Assembly: GCF_958979055.1 (NCBI RefSeq)
Contig: NC_084894.1
Location: forward strand, 2,609,001 to 2,673,000
DNA: 64,000 nt
Reading direction: 5' to 3'
Source of the DNA: Alnus glutinosa
Taxonomy: Eukaryota > Streptophyta > Magnoliopsida > Fagales > Betulaceae
This document shows, one piece after another, positions 22,301 to 34,269 of the stretch. Made by a program: the position numbers and the translations under genes. A model generated the notes under the pieces. It did not search any database. It was given only the letters and a program-made list of their open reading frames with translations, and had not been told where the DNA came from. Positions within the stretch are counted from its first letter, which is position 1. Every line of letters begins with the position of its first letter.

Positions 22301-23780
22301 CTATGCAGTCTGAGATAGATGCCTTAGAATCCAATCATACTTGGACTCTTACTCATCTTCCTTCCGGAAAAACACCCATTGGTTGTAAATGGGTGTATAA
22401 GATCAAACATCGAGCTGATGGTTCTGTTGAAAGGTATAAAGCCCGTTTAGTAGCTAAGGGTTTTACTCAATGCGAAGGTTTGGATTATTTTGAAACCTTT
22501 TCTCCTGTTGCCAAGATGACAACTGTTCGATGTCTTCTTGCCTTAGCTGCTGTTCACAACTGGAAGCTTCACCAACTTGATGTGAATAATGCATTCTTGC
22601 ATGGAGACTTGGATGAAGATGTCTTTATGCAATTACCTCTTGGATTTGCTAGTAAGGGGGAGACTCGGGTATGCAAACTCAACAAGTCTCTTTATGGTTT
22701 AAAACAGGCATCGAGACAATGGTTTTCTAAATTTTCAAATACCCTACTTCTTCATGGCTTTACTCAGTCCAAGGCCGACTATTCATTGTTCACTAAAACC
22801 ATTGGTTCTTCTTTCATTGCCTTATTAGTCTATGTCGATGACATAGTTTTGGCCAGCAATGATTCCAAGATTATTGATGAGCTTATTGTGTTCCTAAACA
22901 CTCAGTTCAAGCTTAAGGCCTTAGGTCCTCTCAAATTCTTTCTTGGTCTTGAGGTAGCCCGCAGCAGCAAAGGCATTGCAATTTGTCAACGCAAATTTGC
23001 ACTTGAAATTCTCAATGATGCAGGTCAATTGGCAGCTAACCTGCTAAGTTTCCTATGGAACCAAATGTTCATTTTTCTGCTACTGAGGGTGCTTTACTTG
23101 AGGATCCTACTGTTTACAGAAGGTTAATTGGTAGACTATTATTCCTTACTACAACTCGGCCAGATTTGACGTACTCTGTACACACTCTCAGTCAATTTAT
23201 GCAGTCTCCTAGGCAGCCTCATATGCAAGCTGCTCTTCGGGTCCTTAGATACATCAAATCTGCTCCTGGCCAGGGATTATTTTTTCCTTCTTCTTCATCT
23301 TGTCATCTTAAAGCCTTTTGTGACTCTGATTGGGCTGCTTGCCCGGATACTAGAAGATCAATTACTGGTTTTTGTGTGTTTCTTAGTTCCTCTTTGATCT
23401 CATGGAAGTCTAAAAAGCAACACACGGTCTCAAGATCTTCAACTGAGGCTGAGTACCGTTCAATGGCTGCTGTCACTTGTGAACTCACATGGCTCTTCCA
23501 GCTACTCACGGATCTTCATGTCATTCATTCTTCCGCTGCTCTTCTTTTTTGTGACAGTAAGGCTGCTCTTCACATTGCAGCCAACCCTGTCTACCACTAA
23601 CGCACAAAGCATATAGAGATCGATTGCCATATTGTGCGTGAGAAGATTCAACAAGGCTTAATCCGGACTTTGCATGTTTCCTCTGCAAACCAGCTTGCTG
23701 ACATTTTTACAAAGTCTCTTGGTTCTGTTCTTTTCCATTCTTTATTATTCAAGATGAACGTTATGGATATACATTGTCCA
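19387..23780 (+). pseudogene. Copia gag-pol region (fossil)
   Basis: Recognisable parts in order: copia-type gag with NYYTWSRSM; a zinc knuckle CSHCGVSGHTMEKC; protease with DTGATDH; integrase zinc-binding and core regions (HCDIWGPY, IRSDNG); reverse transcriptase with KARLVAKGFTQ, LDVNNAFLHGDL and YVDD; RNase H with STEAEY and the C-terminal LADIFTK. The order protease-integrase-RT-RNase H places it in Ty1/copia. It is an interrupted fossil with about two breaks; clade not assigned. Confidence 0.92.
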
Positions 23781-23793
23781 TCTTGAGGGGGAG

Positions 23794-24029
23794 TATTAGA
23801 TTGTATTTTTACACGTGTTAGTTATTTTTCTGTTTCCTTAGTTATGTAGGTTAGTTGAGAGCTTACTCTGTTTTTACTTCTTTGTAATTCAGTATAAATA
23901 CTAAAAACAGATAGTTGTAATCTTAGCTTGATCAATACAGAATTACTGAATATATGATTTCCACACTTTCTCTTTCGCACAGTTCATACTTCTATTCTTC
24001 ATTGATCACTCAATATCAGAAATCCAATA
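23794..24029 (+). repeat. Right (3-prime) LTR of the copia element
   Basis: 236 bp, one difference from the left copy, preceded by the polypurine tract GAGGGGGAG. Confidence 0.95.
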
Positions 24030-24034
24030 AATAT

Positions 24035-24660
24035 CACCAATCCATTGAGGGCCCATTACGGCCTACCAGGCCCGAATGACATCGGGCACAATATGCGTGT
24101 TTCTTGTTTGTATTTGTAAATGTTTTCGGCTGAATTACGGTGATACGGTCAACAGTATGAACACTCTTAATACTATTAAGACTTTTTGCGTGTGAACCAA
24201 ACAAAATGGTAGAAAAGAAGGGTCAGTGTAGTACTCCTCTTTCTTGTCGTTGTCATCGAGTAGGGTGTTTGTGATGGGACAAAAATGTATGACCAACAAT
24301 TTTTAGACTGACGATGGGCTTAAATTTATCCTCGGCTTGGCGGTCTTGTGTGTAACTCCATCTTATTGGATGAACCACCAGCCGGTTTAAAATATCACCA
24401 ATCCACGGAGGGCCCATTACGGCCTACAAGTCCCAATGGCCATTGGGCAAATTATGTATGTTTCTTGTTTGTATTTGTAAATGTCTTCGGCTGAAGTACG
24501 GTGATGCGGTCAACTTTATGAACACTCTTAATACTTTTAAGACTTTTTGGGCGTGCACCAAACATAGTGGTAGAAAAGAAGGGTCAGTGATGAATCATGA
24601 ATGTTATTGCTCCTCTTTCTTCTTCTTGTCGGTGACAACAATGTTTATCTCACATTACAT
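24035..24660. other. Spacer continuing after the copia insertion
   Basis: Matches 44175-44800 and, from about 24075, also 9806-10370. It contains two imperfect tandem copies of a block beginning 'tttcttgtttgtatttgtaaatg' (about 24101 and 24461), as in the paralogues. No gene recognised. Confidence 0.65.
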
Positions 24661-24690
24661 TTACAGGTGATTTCGGACTTTGATATTAAA

Positions 24691-25278
24691 GTAGCAGTAC
24701 AATGATAATTACTGCAATCTTTGATACTTGTCTGACAGGAGATCAAAATAAAAAGTAGAAATGATTTAGCCAAAACAGATCAAGGCTTTGACCTACTCCT
24801 TTCTCTCATTTGAGAGCTTACACCAAGATAGATCATGGATATTGAAAATTCCAGATTTAGACCCCAAGTTGTTAAACACACAATTACCAAGTCAATTATT
24901 AAGCTAATTTCTACAGTGATCAAAACCAAAATCTAAGAAAGCAGTAAAACAATCAACACAAAGATTTATAACAAAGAGAACTTTCTGAATAACTCTGTTA
25001 TAGATTATTCTACTTACAAAACCTTTGTAACTCTAAAGACCCAATCTTATAACCCCGGTAAAAGGAACAGTTGTCAAATGTGGAAAAGCACCACATTCCA
25101 GAGATTCTTTGAGAGGTGTTTTCGGCTATATTAAGCACACCTTGTCATTGTCTTTACTAATGATTCTCTTCATACCCTAAGAGCTGTTTTCAATAGTTAA
25201 TTTTTCCTACAATTAAAGTTCTTGGTGAAATCTGACTGCTCATATTAACACATTTATTGTAATCCATACACAATGTAG
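24691..25278. other. Unidentified intronic sequence in NEK copy 2
   Basis: About 590 bp between the possible GDFGL piece and the VVGTP exon. The last 120 bp match 4745-4868. The part 24700-25140 has no counterpart in copy 1 and may be an unrecognised insertion. No coding seen. Confidence 0.5.
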
Positions 25279-25328
25279 GTTGTTGGCACTCCCATCTACA
25301 ATGTGCCCAGAGCTTCTGGCTGATTTAC

Positions 25329-25771
25329 TGTTACGTGCCCGGGATTTGGAATGTGTATTGGGCTGTTGAACAGGGAAGGCAGCAGGATCCGATCTCCTTG
25401 GCTTGCCTATGGTTGCAGTAGAACGTGATAGTGCTAGGTAATTCGAGGAACCTAGAGACCTCCCAAACAACTCAAGAGTTGAAATTGATATTAATTGATA
25501 CCTCTTTATTCATCAGCTTCTCCTCTTTATAGAGTTTACAAGATAAGGCTGACTAAGTAGATAAATCACATTAGACTTCTACTAGAAAAGATTAATAAAC
25601 TTCTATCTCTACTTCTACTAGGACTCTACTACGAGAACACTGCATCTCTTTGAGACCTAGTACAACTTAACTACTTGAGGATATATCCTCTTATTAACAC
25701 CTCTATCTTATCTAACTACTCCCCGCTGTTCTTGATAGTCTTGGTCTCTAATTCTTCTCCTGCACGTATCA
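25329..25771 (-). repeat. Outer LTR, left (3-prime end of the gypsy element)
   Basis: 443 bp, TGTTACGTGCCC to CGTATCA on the plus strand. A pyrimidine-rich complement of the polypurine tract (TTCCTCCCCCCTT) follows directly. Confidence 0.95.
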
Positions 25772-26344
25772 TTCCTCCCCCCTTAAAATTGCCCTTGTCC
25801 TCAAGGGAGAATGTTGGGAAACGAAGCATAAATTCTGGTAGGAGCTCCCACGTAGCATCAGCAGGAGAACGATTCACCCAATGCACCAAAACTTTAGACC
25901 TTCCTTGCTGAACCCGTTGTTCCAACACAGCTTGTGGAAGTAGAGCTGTTTCATCATCTCTTGGCATGGGCAGAGCAACAGATACAGGCACTCCATCTCC
26001 TACCCATTTCTTCAATAAAGATACATGAAAGACATTGTGAATACGGGACCCAGGAGGTAGTTCCAATTTATAAGCCACTGGTCCTATTTTTGCCACAATA
26101 CGGTATGGCCCATAGAACTTAGGGGCGAGCTTCTGTGACACTCGTTTCACCATAGATTGTTGTCGATACCCTTGTAACTTTAAGTATACCCATTCTCCTG
26201 GAAGAAAGTGACGTTCTTGATGGCCCTTATCATAAACTTGTTTCATCCGGTTCTGTGCTAGTTGGAGTTGTTGCCTGACTTCGCGAATTACAACATCTCG
26301 GTCCAGCAACAAGTTCTCTACTGCAGCCACTCTCGCAGTACCGG

Positions 26345-29300
26345 CTACATAACATAAAAGAGTAGGTGGAGGCCTACCATAAACAACTTCAAATGGACTT
26401 TTTTTGTGGCAGAGTGAACACTTGTATTGTAACAAAACTCCACCCATGGCAGCCATGTAACCCACTTCTTTGGATTGGAACTAGTAAAACACCGCAAATA
26501 CATCTCCAGTGTACGGTTTACCACCTCAGTTTGTCCGTCCGTTTGTGGATGATAGGAAGAACTAAAGTTAAATTTAGTCCCATTAAGCTGAAAAAGCTCA
26601 CGCCAAAACAAACTAGTAAATGCCGGATCTCTGTCACACACAATTGATGTAGGCATGCCATGCAACCGGAAGATTTGCTCAAAAAATGTTTGAGCAATTT
26701 GAGTGGCTGTGTACGGATGTTTGATGGCTGTGAAATGCCCATACTTAGAAAGGCGATCCACTACAACAAAAATGGTGGTCTTTCCCAGCGACACGGGTAA
26801 TCCATCTATGAAATCCATGGATAAATCTGACCAAATCTGAGCTGGGATGGGCAGAGGTTGTAACAGCCCTGCTGGTTGTGTGTGTTCAGCTTTGTGTCTT
26901 TGACAAACTTCACATTGCCGAATGTAATCTCTTAATTGTGACTTCATACCTTGCCAGTAGAATACCGCTCGAACTCGTTGTAGGCTCTTATGATACCCTT
27001 CATGCGTACTGTCATGTATTTCAGCAAGTATAGCTGCAATTAAGGGTGAGGTAGAAAGGATAAATATTCTATCCTTGAAGTAAATCAATCCAGCCCTGGC
27101 CCTCCAAGGTCCTACCGCCTCTCCTTTGTGGATTCGTTGTAATATCTCTTGCAATTGTGGTTCCTGCAGTACCTCTTCTTTAATTGGCTCCACCCAATGA
27201 GGGACCGGTTGCGATAAAGCCGCCAACCCACTTTCCATCTTTCTTGAGAGTGCATCAGCTACTGAGTTCTCACTCCCTTTCTTGTATTCTATCAAAAAAT
27301 CATAGCCCACCAACTTTATCAACCATCGTTGTTGTGCCTCTGTTGTAATTGTTTGTTCCCAAAGATATTTGAGACTGCGGTGGTCAGTACGAACCACAAA
27401 CTGTTGACCCAACAGGTAAGGTCGCCATTTTTGGACTGCAGCCACTAGTGCCAGCATCTCCTTTTCGTATGTTGATAGGTTCAAATTCCTGCCATGGAGA
27501 GCTTTACTGAAATATGCAATCGGCTGCTTTTCTTGCATTAGTACCGCGCCAATTCCCACACCTGAGGCATCACATTCAATGATAAATTTTTTTGAAAAAT
27601 CAGGGAGAGCCAATACCGGAGCCTGTGTCATTGCTTCTTTGAGTTGTAGGAATGCTACTTCAGCTTCACTGCACCATTGGAATGAATCCTTCTTGAGAAG
27701 TTGAGTAAGTGCTCGCGCGATGGATCCATATTGGCGGATGAATTTTCTGTAATAGCCGGTGAGTCCTAAGAATCCTCGTAGGGCCTTGATGTTTCTTGGA
27801 ATTGGCCAGTCCCGCATAGCTGACACCTTTTCAGGGTCCATTCGCACTCCTTGTCTACTAATGATGTGGCCAAGATAGATAACCTCTTCTTGCGCAAAGC
27901 TACACTTGTCACGTCTTACATTTAGGCGGTTAGCCCTTAAAATCTTAAAAACAATTGATAAGTGCTGCAAATGCTCATCCCATGTCTTGCTATAAATTAG
28001 AATGTCGTCAAAGAAAACAAGAACAAACTTACGGGTAACCTTGTTGAAGATTTCATTCATCAGCGATTGGAATGTTGAGGGGGCGTTGGTAAGGCCAAAT
28101 GGCATGACCAAGAATTCAAAGTGTCCATGATGAGTACGGAATGCTGTTTTCTCCACATCTTCCTCATGCATTCTGATTTGGTGATACCCAGAACAGAGGT
28201 CCAACTTCGAGAAATATAGTGATCCATGCAACTCGTCTAATAATTCATCCACCACCGGAATGGGAAATTTGTCTTTGATCGTAATACGGTTGAGAGCTCG
28301 GTAGTCCACGCACAGCCGCCATGATCCATCATGCTTTTTCACCAATAGAACCGGGGATGAATAGGGACTGTTGCTCTGCCTAATCACTCCATTACTCAAC
28401 AAGCCCATAACTATTTTTTCTATTTCATTTTTTTGATAGTGTGGGTACCTGTATGGCCTTACATTCACTGCTCCTGCTCCATGCTGCAATGGGATCTTGT
28501 GGTCCTGAACATGGTTAGGTGGTAATCCGTGTGGTTCTTCAAAAATCTGGTTGTACTCCTCCAACAGTTTCCTCAAGCTTGAGTTCTCAGTGGTTAAGAA
28601 GTCCTGCTCCACTCCCAATTGTATACTGAAAAGGCGAATGATGATTCCTCCTTGTTGCTTTTTGATAGCCTTTAGTATGGGTTGGGCTTCTACCATTCTG
28701 TCCTTGGGCGAGGCTATACCCCTCAACTGCACCCATTTATCTTTGTACCAGAAGCTCATGAGGAGCTTAGAGAAATCCCACATAATAGGTCCTAGTGTCC
28801 TTAGCCACTGTGCTCCTACGACAACATCATATCCCACCAAGGGTAATAAATAGAATTCTAGAGTGAATAAGGTACCCTGCATCCATACCTGCACCTTGCG
28901 ACATTGCCCCTTGCTGTTTATCTTCTCCCCGTTGGCCACCACCACCGTAAATGAGGTATTTTTCTCAGGAGTTAATCCCACCTTCTCGGCTAAATCAGTG
29001 CTGAGAAAATTATGAGTGCTCCCTGTGTCTACCAAGAGCGTGACCCCTGTTTTTTGAATGCTAGCTTTGAGCCGCATAGTTTGAGGAGCTTGTAGCCCTG
29101 CCATGGCGTGTAAGGAAATTTCTGGAATTCCTTCTTCTACGTACGCCAGTGGGTCTTCCTTTTCTTCTCCTTCCGTCAAGTCTTCCTCCTCGTAAATAGC
29201 TTCTATTGTAAACAACTTCTTACATCGATGCCCAGGGGAGAACTTGTCATCACAGTTAAAGCAAAGACCCTTGGATCGTCTTTCTGCTAACTCCGCCGGA

Positions 29301-30136
29301 TTCAAGCGCTTTATTGCTGGATTGCGACTACGGTATAAATTTCTGGATGGCTGGGGTGGATATCCAGTTGATTGGGTACTTCGTCTTTCTTCTGAGAATG
29401 CTGGAGCACGCCTCTGTGTATTGTGCTTGTCTTCATATAAACGTGCTAAGCCTACTGCTGATGTTAAGGACTGAGGTCGACATGCTTGGACATCTGCTCT
29501 AAGCCCATCCTTCAATCCACTAATAAATCCTCCCATCTGCTGCATCACCGTTAGCTTTCCAGCCTTGCTCAGCAGTCTCTCGTACTGGCTTTGGTATTCC
29601 CTTACACTGCCGATCTGCCTTAGCTTTGTTAGATCACCAAAATAATCCTCAAATTGTGTAGGGCCATAGCGGGCATGCATACCTTCCTTCAGCGTCTCCC
29701 ACGTCAGAGCCTCGTCACTCTCCCGGAATAATTGGTACCATAGTTGTGCTTCTTCTTCTAAGTGATAGGCGGCAAGAGGCACCTTTTCTTCCTCAGCAAT
29801 ATTCTGGAACTCAAAGAACTGCTCTGCTCGGCACACCCAGCTGGTAGGGTCGAGTGATCCGTCGTACTTTGGGAATTGTAGTTTGGTTAACTTTGGCACA
29901 AACGAGTTTCTGTTTTCAGATTTTTCTCCCCATCTCCCATTTTGGTTCTTGGAAGATGTCTCTTCTCCAGAATTGTCTCCAACGCTCGCCTTGATGTCAG
30001 CACACATGTCCTGCATCTGCTTCATCTGCTTCATCATGCGCTCTTGTCCTTCCAACATTTGTTTCCGTATGTCTTGTTGCCCAGCGCTTAGAGAACTCAC
30101 ATCCTTCTCCAAACGTTCCAGCCGTTGATCCGCCAT
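26345..30136 (-). pseudogene. Gypsy gag-pol region (fossil)
   Basis: A long frame starting at the ATG at 30136, next to the second primer site. Parts in gypsy order: a coiled-coil-like start; a gag core with FPKYDGSLDPTSWVCRAEQF; zinc knuckle CFNCDDKFSPGHRC; protease LLVDTGSTHNF; reverse transcriptase with LCVDYRALN and FFDDILIYS; RNase H with FIIECDASGVGIG; integrase with a zinc-binding HEGYHKSLQ...CEVCQRHK region and the core MDFIDGLPVS. The end of integrase and a chromo-like tail (VHWVNRSPADATWE) follow toward 25772. Fossil with about one break. Confidence 0.92.
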
Positions 30137-30162
30137 GTCACAACCTGGCTCTGATACCAATT

Positions 30163-30418
30163 TGTTACGTGTCTAATTACTCAAACACGTAACGGATAGA
30201 TAAGGGTAGTTCGAGGAACCCTAATGCCTCCCAAATCAACTAACAAGAGCTGAATATTAATAATCTTTGCTTCCTTTATTATTTCATCATCAACTCTTTA
30301 AATAGAAAATACAACTGGACTCATAACTGAACAATAATACTTAAAGATAACTATCCTAAGTGATCACAATATCACTTATTCTACCAACAAATCCTACCTT
30401 CAAATAAGTAATCTAATT
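30163..30418 (-). repeat. Partial tandem copy of the internal LTR subtype
   Basis: A 256-bp exact or nearly exact copy of the first 256 bp of the LTR at 30419-30841, including the spacer bases before TGTTACG. The repeat is head to tail, so it looks like local duplication rather than a separate insertion. Confidence 0.85.
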
Positions 30419-30841
30419 TGTTACGTGTCTAATTACTCAAACACGTAACGGATAGATAAGGGTAGTTCGAGGAACCCTAATGCCTCCCAAATCAACTAAC
30501 AAGAGCTGAATATTAATAATCTTTGCTTCCTTTATTATTTCATCATCAACTCTTTAAATAGAAAATACAACTGGACTCATAACTGAACAATAATACTTAA
30601 AGATAACTATCCTAAGTGATCACAATATCACTTATTCTACCAACAAATCCTACCTTCAAATAAGTAATCCAATCAACGTACAGTTTGAATTAAAGGATAG
30701 AGTTATCTAGCAACCCAACCCCATCAAACGTGAACTACTTAAATAAAAGGACTCTACTCATAACACACTACTAACAACCTACACAAATAGATAGATAATG
30801 ATTGACTTGGCATGAATTCTAATCTTGTGGGTGTCGTATCA
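30419..30841 (-). repeat. Internal LTR of a second, related gypsy subtype
   Basis: 423 bp, TGTTACGTGTCT to GTGTCGTATCA on the plus strand. It shares only its ends and a few short blocks with the outer LTRs. A polypurine-tract complement follows at 30842, and a primer site precedes its tandem copy at 30148-30159, so it sits where two element bodies meet. Confidence 0.85.
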
Positions 30842-31434
30842 TTCCTCCCCCCTTCAAAGTGTCCTTGTCCTCAAGGACAAAGCCAAAAAATTGCACTTCA
30901 TTCGTTTCCTAGGTGGCCGATCTGTTTGTCGGTGTGGCCTGAAGAGACTGCTATGTAGGTTGGCACCATGGCTGGTGGCGCATTTGTGCTGCCTCTGGTA
31001 ATGTCTGGGGTGGTCAGTGCAAGGTGGTGGTTGTTGGACAGAACTACAACTGCGTCTAACAACAATTTGGTGATGTTGGTGGCGCGATTTGAGGAGACAG
31101 GGACATGGGATGGAGTGGCTCTGCTCGTTGGGGTTTTGATGTCTTTGGGTGATTTTGGGTAGGTTTTCTAATGGTGATGGTAATGGTGATAGTGAGGTTA
31201 CCTTTGTGGGTTGTTTTTCGGGTAGATTTTCTTAGGGTGAAGATGGGAGTGACATTACCTGTGAAGAGCTTGTGTGAGATGGGATTTCTGCACGGAATTG
31301 TTGGAATTGACTAGGGAAAGCTGCCAACATCTCATCCATGTTTTTTCTGAGCTGTTCTACCATTGTATTCACTAGTTCTTCAATGCGATCCAGTTGTTGC
31401 TTTGCCATGTCGTAACCTGGCTCTGATACCAAGA

Positions 31435-31877
31435 TGTTACGTGCCCGGGATTTGGAACGTGTATTGGGCTGTTGAACAGGGAAGGCAGCAGGATCCGATC
31501 TCCTTGGCTTGCCTATGGTTGCAGTAGAACGTGATAGTGCTAGGTAATTCGAGGAACCTAGAGACCTCCCAAACAACTCAAGAGTTGAAATTGATATTAA
31601 TTGATACCTCTTTATTCATCAGCTTCTCCTCTTTATAGAGTTTACAAGATAAGGCTGACTAAGTAGATAAATCACATTAGACTTCTACTAGAAAAGATTA
31701 ATAAACTTCTATCTTTACTTCTACTAGGACTCTACTACGAGAACACTGCATCTCTTTGAGACCTAGTACAACTTAACTACTTGAGGATATATCCTCTTAT
31801 TAACACCTCTATCTTATCTAACTACTCCCCGCTGTTCTTGATAGTCTTGGTCTCTAATTCTTCTCCTGCACGTATCA
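31435..31877 (-). repeat. Outer LTR, right (5-prime end of the gypsy element)
   Basis: 443 bp, nearly identical to 25329-25771. In element orientation it is followed by primer site TGGTATCAGAGC (31431 down to 31420) after two to three bases. Confidence 0.95.
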
Positions 31878-32314
31878 TTTACCATATGGATACCAATCGG
31901 ATATATGGTCATTAGGTTATAAATATCTGCCGACATTATTAACTAGTCATGTCTAGCAACCCAGTGGTATTACAACTCCAGAAATAACATTTGCTAATGT
32001 GACAGGTTGCTGTATGTTTGAAATAGCTGCACATCAACCTGCATTTAGAGCTCCTGTAAGTGTTGGCTTGACCTATAACTATCACATTTTTTTACGCGAT
32101 TGAGTTGAGTATTGAACTATATATTTCAATTGCTGGCTAACAAGTAAATCAGATTATTGACAAATTAATGTAACAGGATTTGGCAGGACTTGTTAACAAA
32201 ATAAACCGATCATACATGTCACCACTTCCAATTGTGTACTCTTCTGCATTGTAAGTGAATGTTATGATTTTTTTCTGTAAGGAAGTCTACAAAAGCAAAT
32301 ATACAGGAAGGAAT

Positions 32315-34235
32315 TGAAAGAATTGATGGAAGAACTGGTTTGGTTAACTTACCAAAGCCAGATAATTGTCTTTTATTTATAGAGCAACTCAAGGTAAATC
32401 AGTACAAGGTTTACAGAAACAGAAAAATCACAGAATGCAGAAAAGGGAAATGCTATGACTAGAGTGTGTGCTGTGTTAATGAGCAGAAAGTGATCCGGGA
32501 AACATGGAGCTTCAGCTTGTAGCGGGAATCCAGGTGACTAGGCTGCTGCATGCTTCTGTTGTCAGCTGCTGTGAGAGAGCAAGTCAGGAAAGAGGAAAGA
32601 GGCTTGTGCTGAGTTTGAGGAGCAGATCCGGAAGACATGGAGCAGGAATCCAGGGGAAGGGAGGCTGCAGGCTGTTGGTCTGACAAGTAGCTGTTGCTGT
32701 AAGAAGGCTCTCCTTTGCTGATTTTCAAGCTAGTGTTGAGGTGCTGATTTTATCCTCTAACACCCCCTCGCAAACTGATGGGAGAAACTTCCATCGGTTT
32801 GATTTTGATTCTCATCATCATCATCAATTTTTTTTTTTTTTTTTTTTGGATTGGCTTGGGTCTTTAAACTGTGCCTCAAAAGCCAAATGTAGGGCCAACT
32901 ATAGGCCAAGAAAAGAGCCATTAAAGGGCTAAAAAGAAAGGCCCGGGCATATTAACCGTACCACAAGGCCGAAGATTGAGTCAAAAGAAATTAAAATAGG
33001 CTTGTGTTTTTGAACAGTACCACAAAGCCAAAAATGGAAAGGAAAGGCCTGGATATTTTAACTGTACCACAAGACCAAGATTGGTCCAACTTTGGGCCAA
33101 AAGAAAAGAGCCACTAAAGGGCTAAAAAGAAAGAAAAGCCTAGGTATTTTAACTGTACCACAAGGCTAAGGTTGGGCCAACTATGGGCCAAAAGAAATTA
33201 AAAATGGGCTTGGTTTTTTTTTTTTTTTTTTTTGAACAGTACCTCAATCAAGAAATTTGGGCCAAAGAGAAAAATAGCCAATAAAGGGCTTAAATGAGCT
33301 TAGACCTTTGAACATTTGCCATTTTGCCTTAAGCTTGAAATTTGACCAACAATGGGCCAAAGAGACAATAAAGAGCTTAAAAGAGCTTAGGCCTTTGAAT
33401 ATTTGCCTTAAGCTTGAAATTGGGCCAACAATGGGCCAAGGAGAAGAGGGCCAACTATGGGCAAGAGAATTTTTTTTTTTTTTTTCTTTTTTTTGTAAAT
33501 AAAAGGCTTGGGTTTTGGAACAATACCTCAAAGCCAAAATATAGAAAAGAAAGGCCTGGGCATTTTAACGGTACCACAAGGCCAAGATTGGGCCAACTAT
33601 GGGCCAAAATAAAAATAAGCTTGAGTTTTTGAACATTACCTCAAGCAAGAAATTTGGGCCAACAATGGGCCAGCTAGATGCCTCTTTGATTGTTTTTTTT
33701 TTTTCAATAAAAGATAAAAGGAGAAGAAATTAAAAGAAAACAGCAAAATCAGCCAAATGGCTTTTAAAAATAAGCTTGGGTCTTAGAACATGACCACAAA
33801 GTCAGAAATTGGGCCAAAAGAAAATAGCTAACAAATGGCTTAAAAAGGGCTTGGGTTTTTCAACATTACCTCAAGCAAGAAATTTGGGCCAACAATGGGG
33901 AACTAGATACCTCAAGTAATTTCTTGATTTTTTTTTTGATAAACTTCTAGCATCTTCTGATGCTTCTGGACCAAAACAAAAATGAAGAAAAGTCTAGCAT
34001 CTTCTAGACACGTAGATCAAAACAAAGCAAATAAAAAGTCTGCATCTTCAAGGATACAGACGGTAGACCAATGTGAAAAATAAAGAGATAAAGAGTACTT
34101 TATACCATGAAAGAATAAAGAGAAGGAGAAGAGAAAGCGCAACACTCTGAGTTGACATGGCCGCCGGAGTTTTTGGCACCGACGGAGACGGCGACGAAGA
34201 GGCTGAAAAAGTGCTCCAGGGATTCTGCCAGTAAG

Positions 34236-34269
<34 letters not shown>

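Larger units (their letters stand above)
19054..24029 (+). mobile_element. Ty1/copia retrotransposon, young, broken
   Basis: 4976-bp element with two 236-bp LTRs that differ at one visible position, a 5-bp target duplication AATAT (19049-19053 and 24030-24034), a primer site TGGTATCAGAGC immediately after the left LTR and a G-rich polypurine tract before the right LTR. The unoccupied site survives in the paralogous spacer near 44165-44180, confirming the ends. Parts in copia order: gag, protease, integrase, reverse transcriptase, RNase H. The coding region looks broken about twice. At a typical plant rate near 1.3e-8 per site per year, one LTR difference in 236 bp implies well under 0.5 million years. 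The LTR ends are TATT...AATA rather than TG...CA. Confidence 0.95.
25329..31877 (-). mobile_element. Composite Ty3/gypsy retrotransposon, very young
   Basis: Outer LTRs of 443 bp (25329-25771 and 31435-31877) with about two differences, and a perfect 5-bp target duplication TTTAC (25324-25328 and 31878-31882) inside a NEK exon. Orientation is minus: primer site at 31420-31431, polypurine tract next to the left LTR. Between the LTRs it is composite, in element order: primer site and a short gag start; a deleted interior ending in a pol tail and a second polypurine tract; an LTR of a different subtype (30419-30841); a partial tandem copy of that LTR (30163-30418); a second primer site; and a long gag-pol region. 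The main coding frame looks broken about once. Two differences in 443 bp suggest about 0.2 million years at 1.3e-8 per site per year. Chromovirus-type; Reina-like is my best guess. Confidence 0.9.

Noticed and set aside
19054-24029. Copia element as an intact, active copy
   Set aside because: The LTRs look fresh but the coding region shows about two breaks.
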